Counted from the stretch's first letter, positions 1 to 12,175 are shown. The stretch: DNA of 64,000 bases from Meconema thalassinum (GCA_946902985.2 OX336388.2:229516467-229580466), one strand, 5' to 3'. Notes: generated by a model not told the origin, from the letters alone. A program made the numbers and translations.

Positions 1-235
1 TACGTTTCTTACATCATTTAAAGAGAAACATTAACCGAAGAATTATACCCACATAAGCAAAATAAGACTGTTAATATTTTCCATATTTTTTTTGGATTAT
101 GCCATGTGAAATAACACAAGGATATTCAAAAAGAAGGAACAGATTTAAAAAAAATATATTTCTTCCAAAAAAAAGATAGAAACATAATTCCAACGTTCCT
201 GGATAGAGAAAAGTTCAATTTTCACTTTTTTATGC
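1..235. other. AT-rich stretch, nothing recognised
   Basis: This is A/T-rich sequence with short A runs. I see no ORF, terminal repeat or RNA signature in it. Confidence 0.4.
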
Positions 236-700
236 ATTCAATATGAGCATCAGGTGTTACGCGACAAATATCAAAACGGTGGCTCATTTCTTGCCACACA
301 GGAATCAGCTGGTCTCTGGTTATCGAATTCACAGCTTCAACAATTCGATATTGCAGACTGTGTCAGGCATAGGGGTCTTTTACGTAACCCTACAGATAAA
401 AATCACACGGACTGAAGTCTGGAGACCTGGGAGGCCACCGGCGAGGAAGTTAATCTTCTGCTCCTCCTCTTCCAATACAACATCCTGGAATGGTGTCATT
501 CAGGTAACGTTGGTCGTGGAATAACCATTTTTAGGCATGTCTAGAGAGGTCAGTCCTGTCACAGTTTTCTGCATGAAGAAGAAAGTTCCATAAACGTAGT
601 TTACAGATATGGCACAGAAGACGTTAATATTCGGTGAATCTCGCTCAATAACTGCCGTAGGATTTTCAGTTGCCCGAATTCTAACGTTATGGCGATTAAC
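236..700 (-). pseudogene. Degraded mariner-like (DDE_3) transposase, C-terminal half
   Basis: The minus-strand translation reads, in order, NRHNVRI, then ENP and SPNINVFCAIS, then YGTFFF, then PRSPDFSPCDFYLWGYVKD, then NSITRDQLIPVWQEM and FDICRV. This is the order seen in the C-terminal half of the insect mariner-like DDE_3 transposases (the W-P-P-R-S-P-D-x-x-P-x-D-F-F-L-W-G block). These enzymes excise and insert the transposon DNA. The remnant has frame changes and a stop, and its N-terminal half and terminal inverted repeats are not recognisable, so it is a dead copy. The family assignment rests on motif recognition only. The plus-strand ORFs here are shadows of it. Confidence 0.7.
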
Positions 701-1900
701 TCTAGGTACCGGAAAGATGAAAAGTGGATTAATCGAAAAAAAAAATCGTTCACATTTTACACTTTTGTTTATTCAGAAACGTTGGAATTATGGTTTACCT
801 TTTGTAGTTCGGATGAAATAAATGATTAAAATGTGTTCCTTCGTTTTGAATAACCCAGTATGAAAAAATTAAAATGCCTATTCGTAAAATCCCCAATAAC
901 TTTAACCGAGATACTGGCTATCAGCTAAGTGACACTTGGTTGTCAGTTATTAAAGATCTGGGAAGATAGTTCCCCTCTCAGTTTCTCTATTACTTCACCT
1001 GTTGTTCGGTTTCCCTATGGCTCCAGGGTCATGACTTGATCTCCTTTGGTCGTCTCTGTAGGAGTTTCCATCTATTTATTTCGTCGAGGTCTGTATGTCG
1101 TTGAGTACCGTACTGATACACTTTCCCATTTGTTTCTGTTTCCTTACATGCATCCCCCCCCCCCCCTTGCAGCTATTTGGACATCCTCATTACTTCCTCC
1201 TCCCCTTTTCGTTCTCCTTCCTTACTACTCTGTCCGTCGTTCTACTTAATATGGCGCGTTGTTCTATCATGGCCCATACAGTAGCTTCTGGCTGCTCTCT
1301 GGTGACGAACACAGGAACTTCTCTAGATTTTTGTAAGCTCTTTGACACACATTCGTTGGCCACATTGTTTGGTTCTATTGAAAAAGGAGGCAAGGTTCCT
1401 CTCGAAACGTATAGGAATTTTAATTTTCTTATTATTTCACACGGCATAATCCCAAAAATATCGACAATATTAATACTATTCCTTAATCCACACAAAATAA
1501 GACTGTTTTCGATGGACCCGTTGGACCACAAAAACAAATAAACTTGTATCATTATGGACTTTGGATAATTTGTAGAGTACCTTCGTAAGTATTTTATAAA
1601 ATTGACAATCTGAATAGCCTCATAAGAACTCTGGAAATGTGGCAGAAATAAGCTGGGGAATCACTCGGGGCCATTGACCCAGGGTGCCAACTCGTGTTAC
1701 ACACTGACACAGCTGACAAACATCACTATTCGTCCACAACACCGAGGGTGTAATAGGTCTCATTTTCATTCAACAATAGGCTATACTTATCGCCAAGGAC
1801 AACTAGAGAGAGAGAGAGATAGAAGAGATTTGGCTGTGGGAGATGTAATCGGTAGAAAAGAATGGATAATACAAACAACGAGACACCTAATAATGTGAAA
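701..1900. other. No gene recognised
   Basis: Short open frames overlap on both strands without family motifs. There is a C homopolymer near 1147-1159 and a GAGA run near 1805-1820. I see no repeat termini. Confidence 0.35.
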
Positions 1901-2545
1901 AGCTGAACAAGAAGAAGAACACGGTGGTGAAGGGATGAGCTGAACAAGAAGAAGAAGAAGAAGGTGGAGAATAAGGAAGAGTGGCTCTTAAATAATGGGA
2001 TGAGCTGAACAAGAATAAGGTGTAGAATGAGGAAGAGTGGCTCTTAAATAAAAGGGTGAGCGGAATAATAAGAAGAAAGCGGCGAATAAGGAAGAGTGGC
2101 TCTTAATTAATGGGATGAGCTGAACAAGAAGATGGTGGAGAATAAGGAAGAGTGGCTCTTAAATAATGGGATGAGCGGAACAAGAAGAAGAAGGTGGAGA
2201 ATAAGGAAGAGTGGCTCTTAAATAACGGGATGAGCTGAACAAGAAGAAGGCGGAGAATAAGGAAGAGAGACTCTTAAATAATGGGATGAACTGTACAAGA
2301 AGAAGGTGGAGAATAAGGAAGAGAGACTCTTAAATAACGGGATGAGCTGAACAAGAACGAGGCGGAGAATAAGGAAGAGTGGCTCTTAAATAACGGGATG
2401 AGCTGAACAAGGAGAAGGTGGAGAATAAGGAAGAGTGGCTCTTAAATAACGGGATGAGCTGAACAAGAAGATGGTGAAGAATGAGGAAGAGTGGCTCTTA
2501 AATAATGGGAAGAGCGGAACAAGAAGAAAGCGAAGATTAAGTAGA
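1901..2545. repeat. Minisatellite of ~60-bp units
   Basis: About ten imperfect units are arranged head to tail. Each contains GAACAAGAAGAAGG, then GGAGAATAAGGAAGAG, then TGGCTCTTAAATAA, then GGGATGAGCT. Units differ in the number of AAG triplets and by point changes such as GTGGCTC to GAGACTC. Short ORFs across the array come from the repeat and are not genes. Confidence 0.9.
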
Positions 2546-3689
2546 TTATTATGACTGAATGATGGAGATGTGTACGATAGAAGAAAATCACAGCGTCTTT
2601 TAAATGGATTAAGCTCAAGATAAAAGACCAATGATTTATCTAGTTGGCAAAACAGCTACTAGTGCTATTAAGGGAGAACATACACCTTAACCCTTTATTG
2701 GATCGTAGTCTCTATATTAACCACCTGTCATAAGGAAAGTTTATGCTTTCAAAGATGCTGATAGTTTAATGTTTCAGCTAAATTTCGGAGAATTATCATG
2801 CCGAAGTGCTAGTATTTCTAAAAATAAAATGTTGTGTTATATACGTATCTGCTTGTCGTAATGTGTTGAATAAAATTTTAAAAAAACTTAAAGCATTAAC
2901 AATTAAAGTGAAATAATTAAATTTAAATAAGGAAATAAAAATCATAAAAATAACATTACATTAATAAAATAAAAATAAAAATTAAAATAATAAACATAAC
3001 AATAAAAAATTATGAAAATAATTCTGAAAATCAATTCGAAATTAGTTAATTAATTAATTCAATAAAAATATCAAAATTAAATTTATAAGAACATAAATTG
3101 AAAACAAAAAAATTATATATAAACACTGAAATTAGAGAAACAAGAAATAACATTATTAATAATTATAATAAATTAAAATGTAGAAACACATAAAAGTAAA
3201 AAATAGCTTTAAAACAATTACGATTTTCGTTATTTAACTGTGCCTTGCATAAATCTTGTACAACAATTATATAATAATAATGATGACAATTGTTGTTTTA
3301 AGGGGCCTAACATCCAGGTTATCGGCCCACAACAATTATATACATTTCGAAGGAAACACACACATCTTGTTATTACGAGCTGAGTTATAAATGTTCAAAA
3401 TTCAAATTGTAAATATTTTTATCCATTCTTAAAGCTTTGGTTCTTGCCTTTTGCTTAATTTGACCGTTTCTTCTTATATCTCCCGTGTTTATAGGAATTT
3501 TTGGGCTTTTCTTTTTTATGGTGAGTGGTGAACCTTTAGCATTTACCTCATGCCTTGTTAAAGACCACATTATTTCAACATACTGCCAAATTGTGCATCT
3601 AGTCATACTTTCAGTCATCTGGAAATCTCCACGCTTTCGAGATATTTATGTTCTTCTTTCCTCGATTTCGGCGGTCTTTGGACCTCGTG
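2546..3689. other. AT-rich low-complexity region
   Basis: From about 2870 to 3200 the sequence is almost entirely A/T, built from AAATAAAATTAA-like words. A short block near 3297-3330 (GGGGCCTAACATCC, then ATCGGCCC) resembles the end of a dispersed insect repeat. The rest may be the decayed 3' part of the LINE that follows on the minus strand. No intact gene is seen. Confidence 0.4.
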
Positions 3690-4080
3690 AAATAACCCAT
3701 TGTATTCACTATCTCTCATTTCCTTTATCCCGTCTTGCTTTGTAGTAGTTCTTCATTACTTCACTTTGTCTCCTTCTTCTCTCTTCCGTCCAGAAGTTAA
3801 CCCGCTTCTGGTCTGTCCTGAATAATATCCATTGTTATTTCCACCTCTTCCATATCCCTTTTTATACTTTGTACCCATTGATTACCATTCTTGCTTTTGT
3901 ATACATGACTGAAAATTTGTTTTCTGAGCCTGGTGTTATTCATCCTCATTACGTGTCCAAAGAAATTAACCCTCCCTTTCCTGATCGTATCGTAGATATT
4001 TTCAATTTCTGTTTTTAATGGTCTCAATATTTTTCTAAATATCTTCCTTTCCTTTTTCTCTAGCTCTTCTATTTCGCCTC
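3690..4080 (-). pseudogene. LINE reverse-transcriptase C-terminal fragment
   Basis: The minus strand reads ENIYDTIRKGRVNFFGHVMRM, followed by a KSKNG/VQSIKRDMEEVEI segment and QDRPEAG. FFGHVMRM with a downstream W-x-x-x-x-x-D-x-x-E block is the conserved region C-terminal to the RT domain of many insect non-LTR retrotransposons. The RT core is absent and the frame ends in a stop, so this is a 5'-truncated dead copy. The clade (Jockey, RTE, CR1 and so on) cannot be fixed by eye. Confidence 0.7.
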
Positions 4081-4132
4081 TTTAATGGAAAACATACATT
4101 CTGAAGCATTGTTATATACTGTATACATTTTT

Positions 4133-5507
4133 AGCCTACTTTTCACATTTTGCAAAAATGAGGAAAAAGTAGACTTATGAGATCGGGCAAATGTGTGTCT
4201 GTCTGTCTGTCTGTCTGTCCTTCTGTCTGTCTGGCTGTGTGTGTGTCCCCCCCTATCAACTCCTAAACGGCTGCAGCAATCGAAAAAAATTGGTAGGAGT
4301 AAAGATCTTTACCTGAATATCTCACGCCCATATTTGAAAATGATGTCAGTGCTACCAATTGCTGAAAAATCGCAATTGAAATTTGAGCTCCATGTTGGAT
4401 ATCTTGGAAGGTATGAATAGGAGCTATTTCAAAATTGGCACACATATAAATAATAATATTGCAGTTTAATTTCCAGGAGGCCATACATCGCAGTGTTGCC
4501 AAAATAAATATACGCCTGCTGATAGGTCCAAATTTTAAATGCATATAACTTCTTCACTATTAATTGGATTGCAACCAAATTTCGTATGTGCTATGTGTAC
4601 ATAAACAGACATGACTGAACGTATTCTTAAGATCCACCAGGGCTGCCAACTGTTAATAAATGCTCTCAATTTATTTTATCCAAATACCAATATATCAGAA
4701 AGTATGCAAGCTGACAGCTTTAAACTATGCACACGTATAGTACCTGACATTCTATATTAATTTTGAATAACTTATATACGTCAGTGCTACCAACATGATT
4801 CTATGCCTGCCGAGAAGTCCAACTTTAAATACATGTAACTTCTATACTATCATTTGGATTTCAACCAAATTTCGTGTGTGATATGTGTACCATAACAGAT
4901 ATGTATATGCCGATTCTTAAGAGTAACCAGGGCAGCCAACTGTTAATAAATACTGTCTCTATTTTTGTTACCCTAATATCAATATATAAGAAAATATGCA
5001 AGCCAATAGCTCTAATCTTTGCACACGTATAGTACCTGGCATTCTAGATTAATTTGGAGTAACTAATATACGTCAGTGCTGCCAACATGATTCTAAGCCT
5101 GCTGCTGGATCCAATTTTAAAATGCATGTAACTTCTATACTAACTAATGGATTTCATTCAAAATTGACACGACAATAGATCATATTATTTCAGATTATTT
5201 CTGACCAACACACGTATGTCATTGTTGCCAACATGATTTTACGCGCGCTCTTAGATCCAATGTTTAACTGCATGTAACGTCCATGCTATCCATTGGACTT
5301 CAACCAAATTTTGTATTCTGTACCTTAAGAGATGGAACTAAGAATATATTCAGTCCAGGTATACAGTATTTCGAACTAATTAGAAATTTCGATATTACCA
5401 ACTTAATTTCGGCATTATTCTAGATAGATCCATATAGATTAATCATTGGCATATATCTTAAATTTTAAGAAAAGTAGGCTCTTTAGTTTGTCACGGAACT
5501 TCTTGTT
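4133..5507 (+). mobile_element. Helentron/DINE-1-like non-autonomous element, family A
   Basis: The 5' end starts AGCCTACTTTTCAC with a stem (CTACTTTT pairing with AAAAAGTAG). A GTCT microsatellite, a C run and CAACTCCTAAACGGCTGCAGC-type sequence follow, then roughly 1.2 kb of internally repetitive DNA in which the phrase CAGGGCTGCCAACTG recurs. It ends in GAACTTCTTGTT preceded by a partner segment of the 3' hairpin. No ORF is present. It shares this layout with copies at 31767, 42004, 43499, 49461 and 54228. Helentron-associated elements (HINEs, Drosophila DINE-1) are known for a 5' stem, a GTCY microsatellite and a 3' hairpin, so the class is inferred from structure. Confidence 0.8.
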
Positions 5508-6840
5508 ATTTCATTACTTCAACATTTTCGAAATTTACTCATAGTCATTTCAGACATTGTCTTTTTCCGTAACTTGCAATATAGGCTAAAATTAGCTTCA
5601 CCAATTGAAAAAAGGGGTTAAGTCACATTCTGTAAATATGTCATGAGAGCGAATTTAAATTCTCAACACTAAAAAGAAATAGTTAAAACACCCCAATTGA
5701 GGGTGAGCAATATAGTTCCTTTTGCCAAATTCATTCCTAATAAAGGAAGTAATTGTAAAAGAAACAATAACTAAAGTTAAATTATATAGAAGTGAGATGA
5801 TATGGAACGTTCTTTCAGTTTCCACTAAAATTAAAATCCTCTGTACAGTATCTCGGTGACATTCCTCTTTAATTGAAATTAATTTCAACTGATCTGTAGT
5901 GACGATGGTTGGCCACCAGAATGCGCCATAAACTCATTTTCGGGGGAAAAATGGACTTACCCCGTTCTTTCCGTAGGATCTACTATTGTAACAGATTTGA
6001 TTTTATTCTTTTTTTACTAACATATTTTTCCCATGTTATTAATTTCCAATTTGTTCGTAAACATTTATAGGGATTTGAATTACATTGCTTGCATTTGATT
6101 TAATGTGTTAAGATCCACACAACTAAAGAAGGCCACAAAGTGGCAGAAAATGTTAGACTACTAATGAATGAATGAATTTTCATATTACTTATAATATTAT
6201 GATTGAGGTGGATGAAATATATCAGTAGTTGAAATTTTCAGCCTAATTACAACAACATTTCTGTCTAGTTTTATGGTGCTGGATAAAATTTCAACTAGTA
6301 AATATAATCGGAATTATTAAAATTAAACAATGAAATAAAACGTAAATATACGAATTAAAATAAAATTCACAAAAAATTAAAATCAAACACAATGAAATTA
6401 AATAAAATTAAGATAATAAAATTAAAAAGTTAAAATTATAAAATTAAAAAAAAATAAAGAAATAGATATTTTTTAAAATTTATTTAAAAATAATAATATT
6501 GAATATTTAAAATAAAAATAAAAAATAGATCTGAAATGAAAATATAAAATTAAAAAAATTAAAGTAAAAATTAGGAAAAATAGTCTGCTCTATAAAGGGG
6601 TAAAGCCACAAAGGTTTGGGTGAAGGTTTAACCGCCACTTTCAAGAACGAAAAGTCCAAAAATTCCTAAAAACGTGGGAGATTTGAAGGAAACGATGAAG
6701 ATAAGCTCGAAGCAAGAACCAAATTTCGAAAAATGGAGAAAAATAATTATGATATGAATTTTGAAAACGTTGGACTTTGCTTCTAATCGCAAGATGTGTT
6801 TTTCCTTGAAAATGTATAGGCTATAAATGGTGTACAAGAT
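5508..6840. other. AT-rich region without recognised genes
   Basis: 6290-6590 is an A/T-only-like tract (AAATAAAATTAA words) comparable to 2870-3200. Other parts are unique-looking but have no coding signature. Confidence 0.4.
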
Positions 6841-6841
6841 C

Positions 6842-7110
6842 TATGAGGGGGCTGCGAAGTGCAGTCGGTAGAGGGACTGAGCTTCTAACTGAAAGGGATT
6901 GGGTTCGATTCCCACCCAGGTAGTGGATTTTAGAAACAAAACTACCACTTTCGGAAACGCAAATAGCTCTGGGGTTCACTCAGACTACAACAGAAATGAG
7001 TACCAGGGTAATTCCTGAGGGCAATGACGGCCGGAGGTGGAGCTCCATCCCATCTAGTGCTAGCCTCTACCTTCCACTACTCCCAGGGCCTGTATGGAGT
7101 TTATTTTGCT
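6842..7110 (+). mobile_element. tRNA-derived SINE
   Basis: The head has an A-box-like GTGCAGTCGGTAGAGG and a B-box GGGTTCGATTCCCACC about 45 bp apart, as in a Pol III promoter. The body contains GAGTACCAGGGTAATTCC and GGCCGGAGGTGGAGC. Acceptor pairing is poor, so this is a retroposed tRNA-like head and not a working tRNA gene. The 3' limit is uncertain. Confidence 0.65.
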
Positions 7111-8220
7111 TTGATGTTTACCAGATCAATGACAGGCACTGTTATAATATTAAAATCCCTCCCTATATTATTCTGCTAAGGTCCCATTCCAGTTTTGTAC
7201 CGAAAATAAGGCCCCATTAACACCAACCTACACATATGGGGTACCTACAGGTTCAGCATAACCCAATGCGTAAGCGAAACGCACTCACTTACTCTTTAAA
7301 TGCCTCACAATTAAATAAATACCTTAAAACATGTATATTTACAATGAAATAATGCAACACGGTAACCATGGTAACAGAATCTCACAGGTCCATCTATTTC
7401 TGTAAGACGCAATGTAATTACAATTATTACATTACTGTGAAAGTTTCCAGACGGTTATAAGGTTATCACTAAACCAAATTAAGCTGTAAAATTCATCAAT
7501 ACCTACAGTATAATGCGCGTAAGGGGGTCAAGGGGCACTCTAGAATTTTTACACGCAATTTTCACGTGTGAGTGTGGTACGAAAGGTCATTTTCATCCGA
7601 CTATAAAGGGCCCCCGAAAACCATGGCCCTTAAATTAAGAGTGTCTGTGATATTCCCAGAAAACTAACTTCGCTCTGATATACCTATGAAGGAATGACAA
7701 ACCCCTAACCACTGCACCAGTAGCTGAATTGATAAAGTCTGATTATTCATACCAAGGATAAATCAGTCATAGCATTCATGATTGAGATTTTGCTAAGTGT
7801 ACTCTTTACAACTAGGATATTCGCGGGCGAATTCGCGACGGGTAATGCTAGTCATTATTGTTTTGGCTCCTTATCTGCATGTTTCCCCTTAAGTTTTCCT
7901 TTGTGTTAGTTCAAGTTTTGTGCGGCACAGAGGGCACACCAATACGAAATCCATCACCTGTAATGAAAATACCGCTAATATGACGGAATATTCAACTGGT
8001 GGCAGTTACGCTACGTGACCAATAAACAAAGGGTATTGATACATCATTCCCGCCATCTGTCGCCCGATATGGATTACTATTGGTCGGAACAAACGACTAT
8101 GCAGATGAGATGGGGCTCATTACAGCATTTTAAGCATCATTTAACGAACCCAAATGGGTTTAAAGGGATATCACAAACCTGGAAATGGGAACAGTCTCAT
8201 AGGCGAATCAAACTCAACAG
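7111..8220. other. No gene recognised
   Basis: There are short ORFs only. A small palindrome, GGTAACCATGGTAACA, lies near 7361. No transposon end or domain motif was found. Confidence 0.35.
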
Positions 8221-8224
8221 TTAA

Positions 8225-8330
8225 GAGATGACTTAGTGCAGTGGCTAGCACTTTTGGCTGTCACCGTGGAGATCCGGGTTTGATTCCCGGCTCTGACAAG
8301 AATTTTAAAATCTTGTCTGATATAATAATA
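8225..8330 (+). mobile_element. tRNA-like SINE head
   Basis: TTAGTGCAGTGGCTAGCAC (A-box-like) is followed 45 bp later by CCGGGTTTGATTCCCGG, a perfect T-arm with B box. The sequence then continues as non-tRNA body. It is probably a second SINE family abutting the one at 8450-9962. Confidence 0.55.
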
Positions 8331-8529
8331 CTATTGAATTGCCTCGGGTGCCGGGTGCGAGATTTGTTATTTGACACCCAGAGGATAGCTTGCGTGTCGA
8401 ATTTAGTTGTTCCTTGGAGCGCTATGAAAGTCATGGAGGTTAGATATCTAAGCTGGTTGGTTGGTTCCTCAGTTTAGGGACTGCGACAACGCGGTCATGT
8501 AGCACCGTGTAATTCGGGTGTTTGTAGAA

Positions 8530-9517
8530 CAGTGGTGGATCCAGAGGGGGTCACCAGGGGAAAGTTCCCCCCCCCCCGAAAAACCAGCTGTCTGTCACAT
8601 TGATATTGCCGATAAAAATGATTGTTTCTGCAAACTGCACTGCAAGTAAAATCTTTGCTGTATTGCTTGCATTAATGAATATGGTCAATGTTTGTTGTCA
8701 TATAGTATAAAGTTTTTAATATTCCCAAAGAGAATGTGATGTAGTTTCCATTTGAGCGGATGAATTATCAATAAATGATAAAAATGGACCGGTTAGCTCA
8801 AACAATGCCAGCGTTTCGCCCCAGTGTGCCGTTGGGCTCGTCAGTTGGTAGGTGTGTCTGTACCAACTGACGAGACCAACGGCACACTGGGGCGAAACGC
8901 TGGCATTGTTTGAGCTAATCGGACCATTTTTATCATTTATTGATAAATCGTATAGTATGTAATGGCAATACTGTTAACATAATCGCTACATCGACATATT
9001 TTTTTAAATGTTTAGGACAGGTAGAAGTAGAAATATATTTCATTATTCTTTGTGCCATGGAGCGCCTTCCTATACTACTTGACTATTTGACTGGCCGTGG
9101 CCGGTATTTTTATTTATGTGACTAGTTGTGAGTCACTGACTGACAAGGTACTATGTACATATTTTGTAACGTGTGTGTAGTAGACTTGTATATTGTCTTC
9201 AGAAAGCCACTATGATTGCATATGTTTTAATACATATTTGACTGTGTAATGTGCATTAAAATGTGGAAATGTACATATTCTGTAAAATTCAAAAGTTTTT
9301 TTTTACATAATGACAATGACTTCTGTTATTGAAACTGAAACCAATAAACCATTTTAATATAATGGATTTCTTGTAGAATTATAAAATCTGGTGGTTGAAT
9401 GTTATGTGTATCGTGTGTAGATTAAATACACATTTAGTAATTTTATTACATATTTTTTGTTGCTACTCTGAAATCCTAGAGTGCCCCCTCCGAGGTGAAC
9501 CTGTGGATCCGCCTCTG
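8530..9517. mobile_element. hAT-type MITE
   Basis: The ends are CAGTGGTGGATCCAGAGG and the inverse of CAGAGGCGGATCC, the CAGnGGnGGATCC pattern typical of hAT termini. Flanks are TTGTAGAA (8522-8529) and GTGTAGAA (9518-9525), an 8-bp duplication with one mismatch, and hAT elements make 8-bp duplications. The unbroken SINE at 59330-59735 has this site once, as TGTAGAA. No transposase is encoded. The element carries a large hairpin at 8765-8946. Confidence 0.85.
8765..8946. repeat. ~180-bp near-perfect hairpin inside the hAT MITE
   Basis: A stem of roughly 80 bp runs from TTATCAATAAATGATAAA through CAATGCCAGCGTTTCGCC to CGTCAGTTGGTA and returns as its complement after a loop of about ten bases. 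Only a few mismatches are visible. Confidence 0.9.
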
Positions 9518-9962
9518 GTGTAGAATCTGTCTGATAACCGGCGTTAATTGTGATGGCTGCATTAGAGTGTGTTATCTGCTTTTAATTCAAGTAAGGACTG
9601 CAGACATTGAATTTTTCAAGTAGTGTCTACTTTTGCCGCCAAACGCCACCGTCAACGAGTACTAGTCAGAACTTGGTAACTAGACGCCACCGCAGTCGGT
9701 TCCTAGCGACGAACGTTGGAACCTAAGAGCATTGTTTAAATTTAACCTATAATTTAGCCTCACACATGTGTAATTAGTGGAAGGTTCTTTAAGATGCCAT
9801 AAATGTATGACATGGGTCCGCCGGATTTACTTCCCCTCCGAAGGTAGGCTATACTGAGGGATATTTAACGCTCTTAAAAGTCCGACGGCTTCGGCCGGAT
9901 TTGAACCCGCGATCTTGGGCATAGAAGCTCATCATGTTACCAACTACACCACCGAAGCCGCT

Positions 9963-10760
9963 TATCTAAGCTCATTGACACTATAGCGCTTTCTAGTAGT
10001 GAAAGGAGGAACTTTTGTGTTGGCGGAAAATCCCTAGATTAATTTTGCCATTATGGACATGGCGTACTGAATTCGAATGTGTTCTTTAACATGCCAACAA
10101 TATATGACATGCGTGTAGTGATTTTTGTCGCCTTTCAAAAATCACTTACCACGGCCAGGAGCGAACCTGCAAGCTTGGGGTTTGTAGACCGACACGATAA
10201 CCATTCACCCATCTTGTATGATGATTAGACTGAAGTACAGTCAGCCTTGTCAATTCAATTTCCACCTTGACTTTCCAGGAAGTGATTTTCCGTGATCTCT
10301 CGCTTTTACTCCAAGGAAATGCAGGGATGGTACGTAACAGGTGGCACTAACTGAATAGTTGAACTAAACAGTGCCGTTACTTAATAAACCACATAAACTT
10401 CTGAATATATTGTTAAGAAAATTTATCAACATTTACCCTTATAAAATAATTAATATAGATTAATATAGATCCCTCCTGCGCCGCTCACAAGCGACTGATC
10501 GTGACAAATGAGCATTCAAATGAATGAGAATAGACATTAGCAATAACGAATTGCACTCTAATTTCATAAATGTTTATAATTTCTTTTAAAAATTACTTTA
10601 AAAATGTACGAAGTGTGCGATTTGCATATACTGTTGCTGTAGGAAAATACGCTCCATAATTGCTGTCCACTTCTCATTTTGGCCGCTGTGAGGCCTATTT
10701 CATGTCATTTTAACATTCTGAGGCCTTTCTTTTTTCATTTTGCAAGGATTTCAGAAACTG
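9963..10760. other. Mostly unassigned; one tRNA-like head on the minus strand
   Basis: 10150-10215 reads on the minus strand as a tRNA-like head with a box-B-like GCAGGTTCGCTCCTGG, probably a SINE fragment. The remainder has no coding or repeat signature that I can support. Confidence 0.4.
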
Positions 10761-10771
10761 TAAATCAAACT

Positions 10772-11073
10772 GGTATATTGGCTTTCACGGCCGGTGAATT
10801 AAAACTCAGCAATTCTTCTAGGTTTGTGCCATGTCTTGTGTGGGGTTTCGCCTAGGACACCATGCTGGCTCATCGGCGGGCTCTTGGTGTCACCGCCCGG
10901 ACCCCCACAAGAGTAGCGAACTGCGCGCCACCTCCCTTTATATTAGGTGCAACTGTACCAGTCGACTGCGAGAACTAAAAGCTCCAGCAGCGGGGACACC
11001 AAGAGCCCGCCGATGAGCCAGCTTGGTGTCCTAGGCGAAACCCCACACAAGACACGGCACAACTGCTGAGTTT
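10772..11073. mobile_element. Small foldback element with 11-bp target duplication
   Basis: The inverted arms, about 80-90 bp each (near 10801-10894 and 10994-11073), contain GTGTGGGGTTTCGCCTAGG, CTGGCTCATCGGCGGGCTC and their complements. A ~100-bp spacer separates them. TAAATCAAACT occurs directly on both sides, at 10761-10771 and 11074-11084. No ORF belongs to it; the short open frame across it is incidental. I do not know the superfamily. Confidence 0.75.
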
Positions 11074-11239
11074 TAAATCAAACTAATGAATAATTTCATA
11101 AATATCGAATAATCGGTGGGTGTGATGATGATCCAATTTTCAATTATTGCCTTCTTAAGTTGGGGAACGTAGAACTCGGAATTCTAACTGAAATGTAAAT
11201 AATGTTCTATAATCATTTGTTTGAAATAAAAACATAACA

Positions 11240-11325
11240 ACCTTTCTCCTTAATTGCCTTATTATAAATCTATTGGGGAAAGTGTGGTTTATGAACATGC
11301 GAGATTTCTCGCACGGATCCTCTAG
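11240..11325 (+). mobile_element. Helitron 3' end
   Basis: GCGAGATTTCTCGC forms a hairpin and ACGGATCCTCTAG follows, with T next in the host DNA. A hairpin about 10 bp before CTAG|T is the canonical Helitron 3' terminus. The sequence resembles the ends at 39771 and 61618 (GCACGGGTCC-CTAG). The 5' limit is not determined. Confidence 0.6.
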
Positions 11326-12175
11326 TAAAATAAAATAGTTAAGTTACTGAAAAGGCCAACAGGAAGGCTATAAAGTGTTCATTTTGCGTGGTCCTAAGCG
11401 ACCATTCGCGAATAATAATAAGAAGAAATGGAACAAAACTGCAATTGGGTATTTTAGCTTGTTTTTAAGGTTCTACAGAATTAATGAATATGGCTCTTTT
11501 GAGTGTAATTCGGAAAATTATTAAAGTTTTTTAAAATTTAGGAGTAAGGGAATCCCGGGTGAAAAACCACACTGCCTGTGCCGGGTTTCGAACATACGAT
11601 CTCGAAACTTGGTGCAGCTGCCCGTGAACAGAATAAAAGATGTATGGTTTTAAGATGCGAGGGAGTGGATAAATGAAATATTAAAACAAAAATAATTGCA
11701 ATTAATAGCAACAAACATAAATTTAACTGAACTTAATTAAGTAACCCTTTCCTTGTGAGCAACTTATTGAGTAGTTCACCCTCATTGCAGCCAACGTTCC
11801 CCCTGCAGCCAATAAGTCATTTACAAACAGAAAGATATAAAATACTTCCATCATTGACGTCTGATCTACAAAAAAAAAGTACTACACTTGTCACAGAAGG
11901 TAGAGGCTGGGGAGTGAAGGGTTTTGATCTTAATTAAAGGGTGGATGTAAAAAATAAAGGGTTGAGCAAAGGGATGAAATCATGCCCTCAGGAATAGGGA
12001 GGGGGCATGCGACCGGAAGAAACAGGAAATTGAAATGTAGAGAGGATTGGAGACAATGAGAAGAAGCGGCTCTCAATGTGACAACAAAACTAAAAAAGAA
12101 GGAAGGCTCTCAGAAACTCAATAGGCTCTTTATAATGTGACGTCATGAATAGGTGGTTACTGTAACAATTTATTG
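11326..12175. other. No gene recognised
   Basis: There are short frames only. 11550-11620 carries a minus-strand tRNA-like B box (GTTCGAAACCCGG) that may be a SINE head. Confidence 0.35.

Larger units (their letters stand above)
8450..9962 (-). mobile_element. tRNA-derived SINE, split by a hAT MITE
   Basis: On the minus strand it begins GCGGCTTCGGTGG with a B box in CGCGGGTTCAAATCCGG, close to the start. Its outer parts (8450-8529 and 9526-9962) match the uninterrupted plus-strand copy at 59330-59735, including CTCAGTTTAGGG, GACCGCGTTGTCGC-type and AAGGACTGCAGAC blocks. The match is broken at 8530-9517 by an insertion. Confidence 0.8.

Noticed and set aside
8765..8946. CRISPR-like or microRNA gene at the hairpin
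   Set aside because: There is no repeated spacer arrangement. The stem is far longer than a miRNA precursor and lies inside a MITE.
9880..9962. tRNA genes at SINE heads (also 6842, 8225, 29055, 45300, 59330)
   Set aside because: They have A/B boxes but poor acceptor pairing and continue into shared SINE bodies, so they are retroposons and not tRNA genes.
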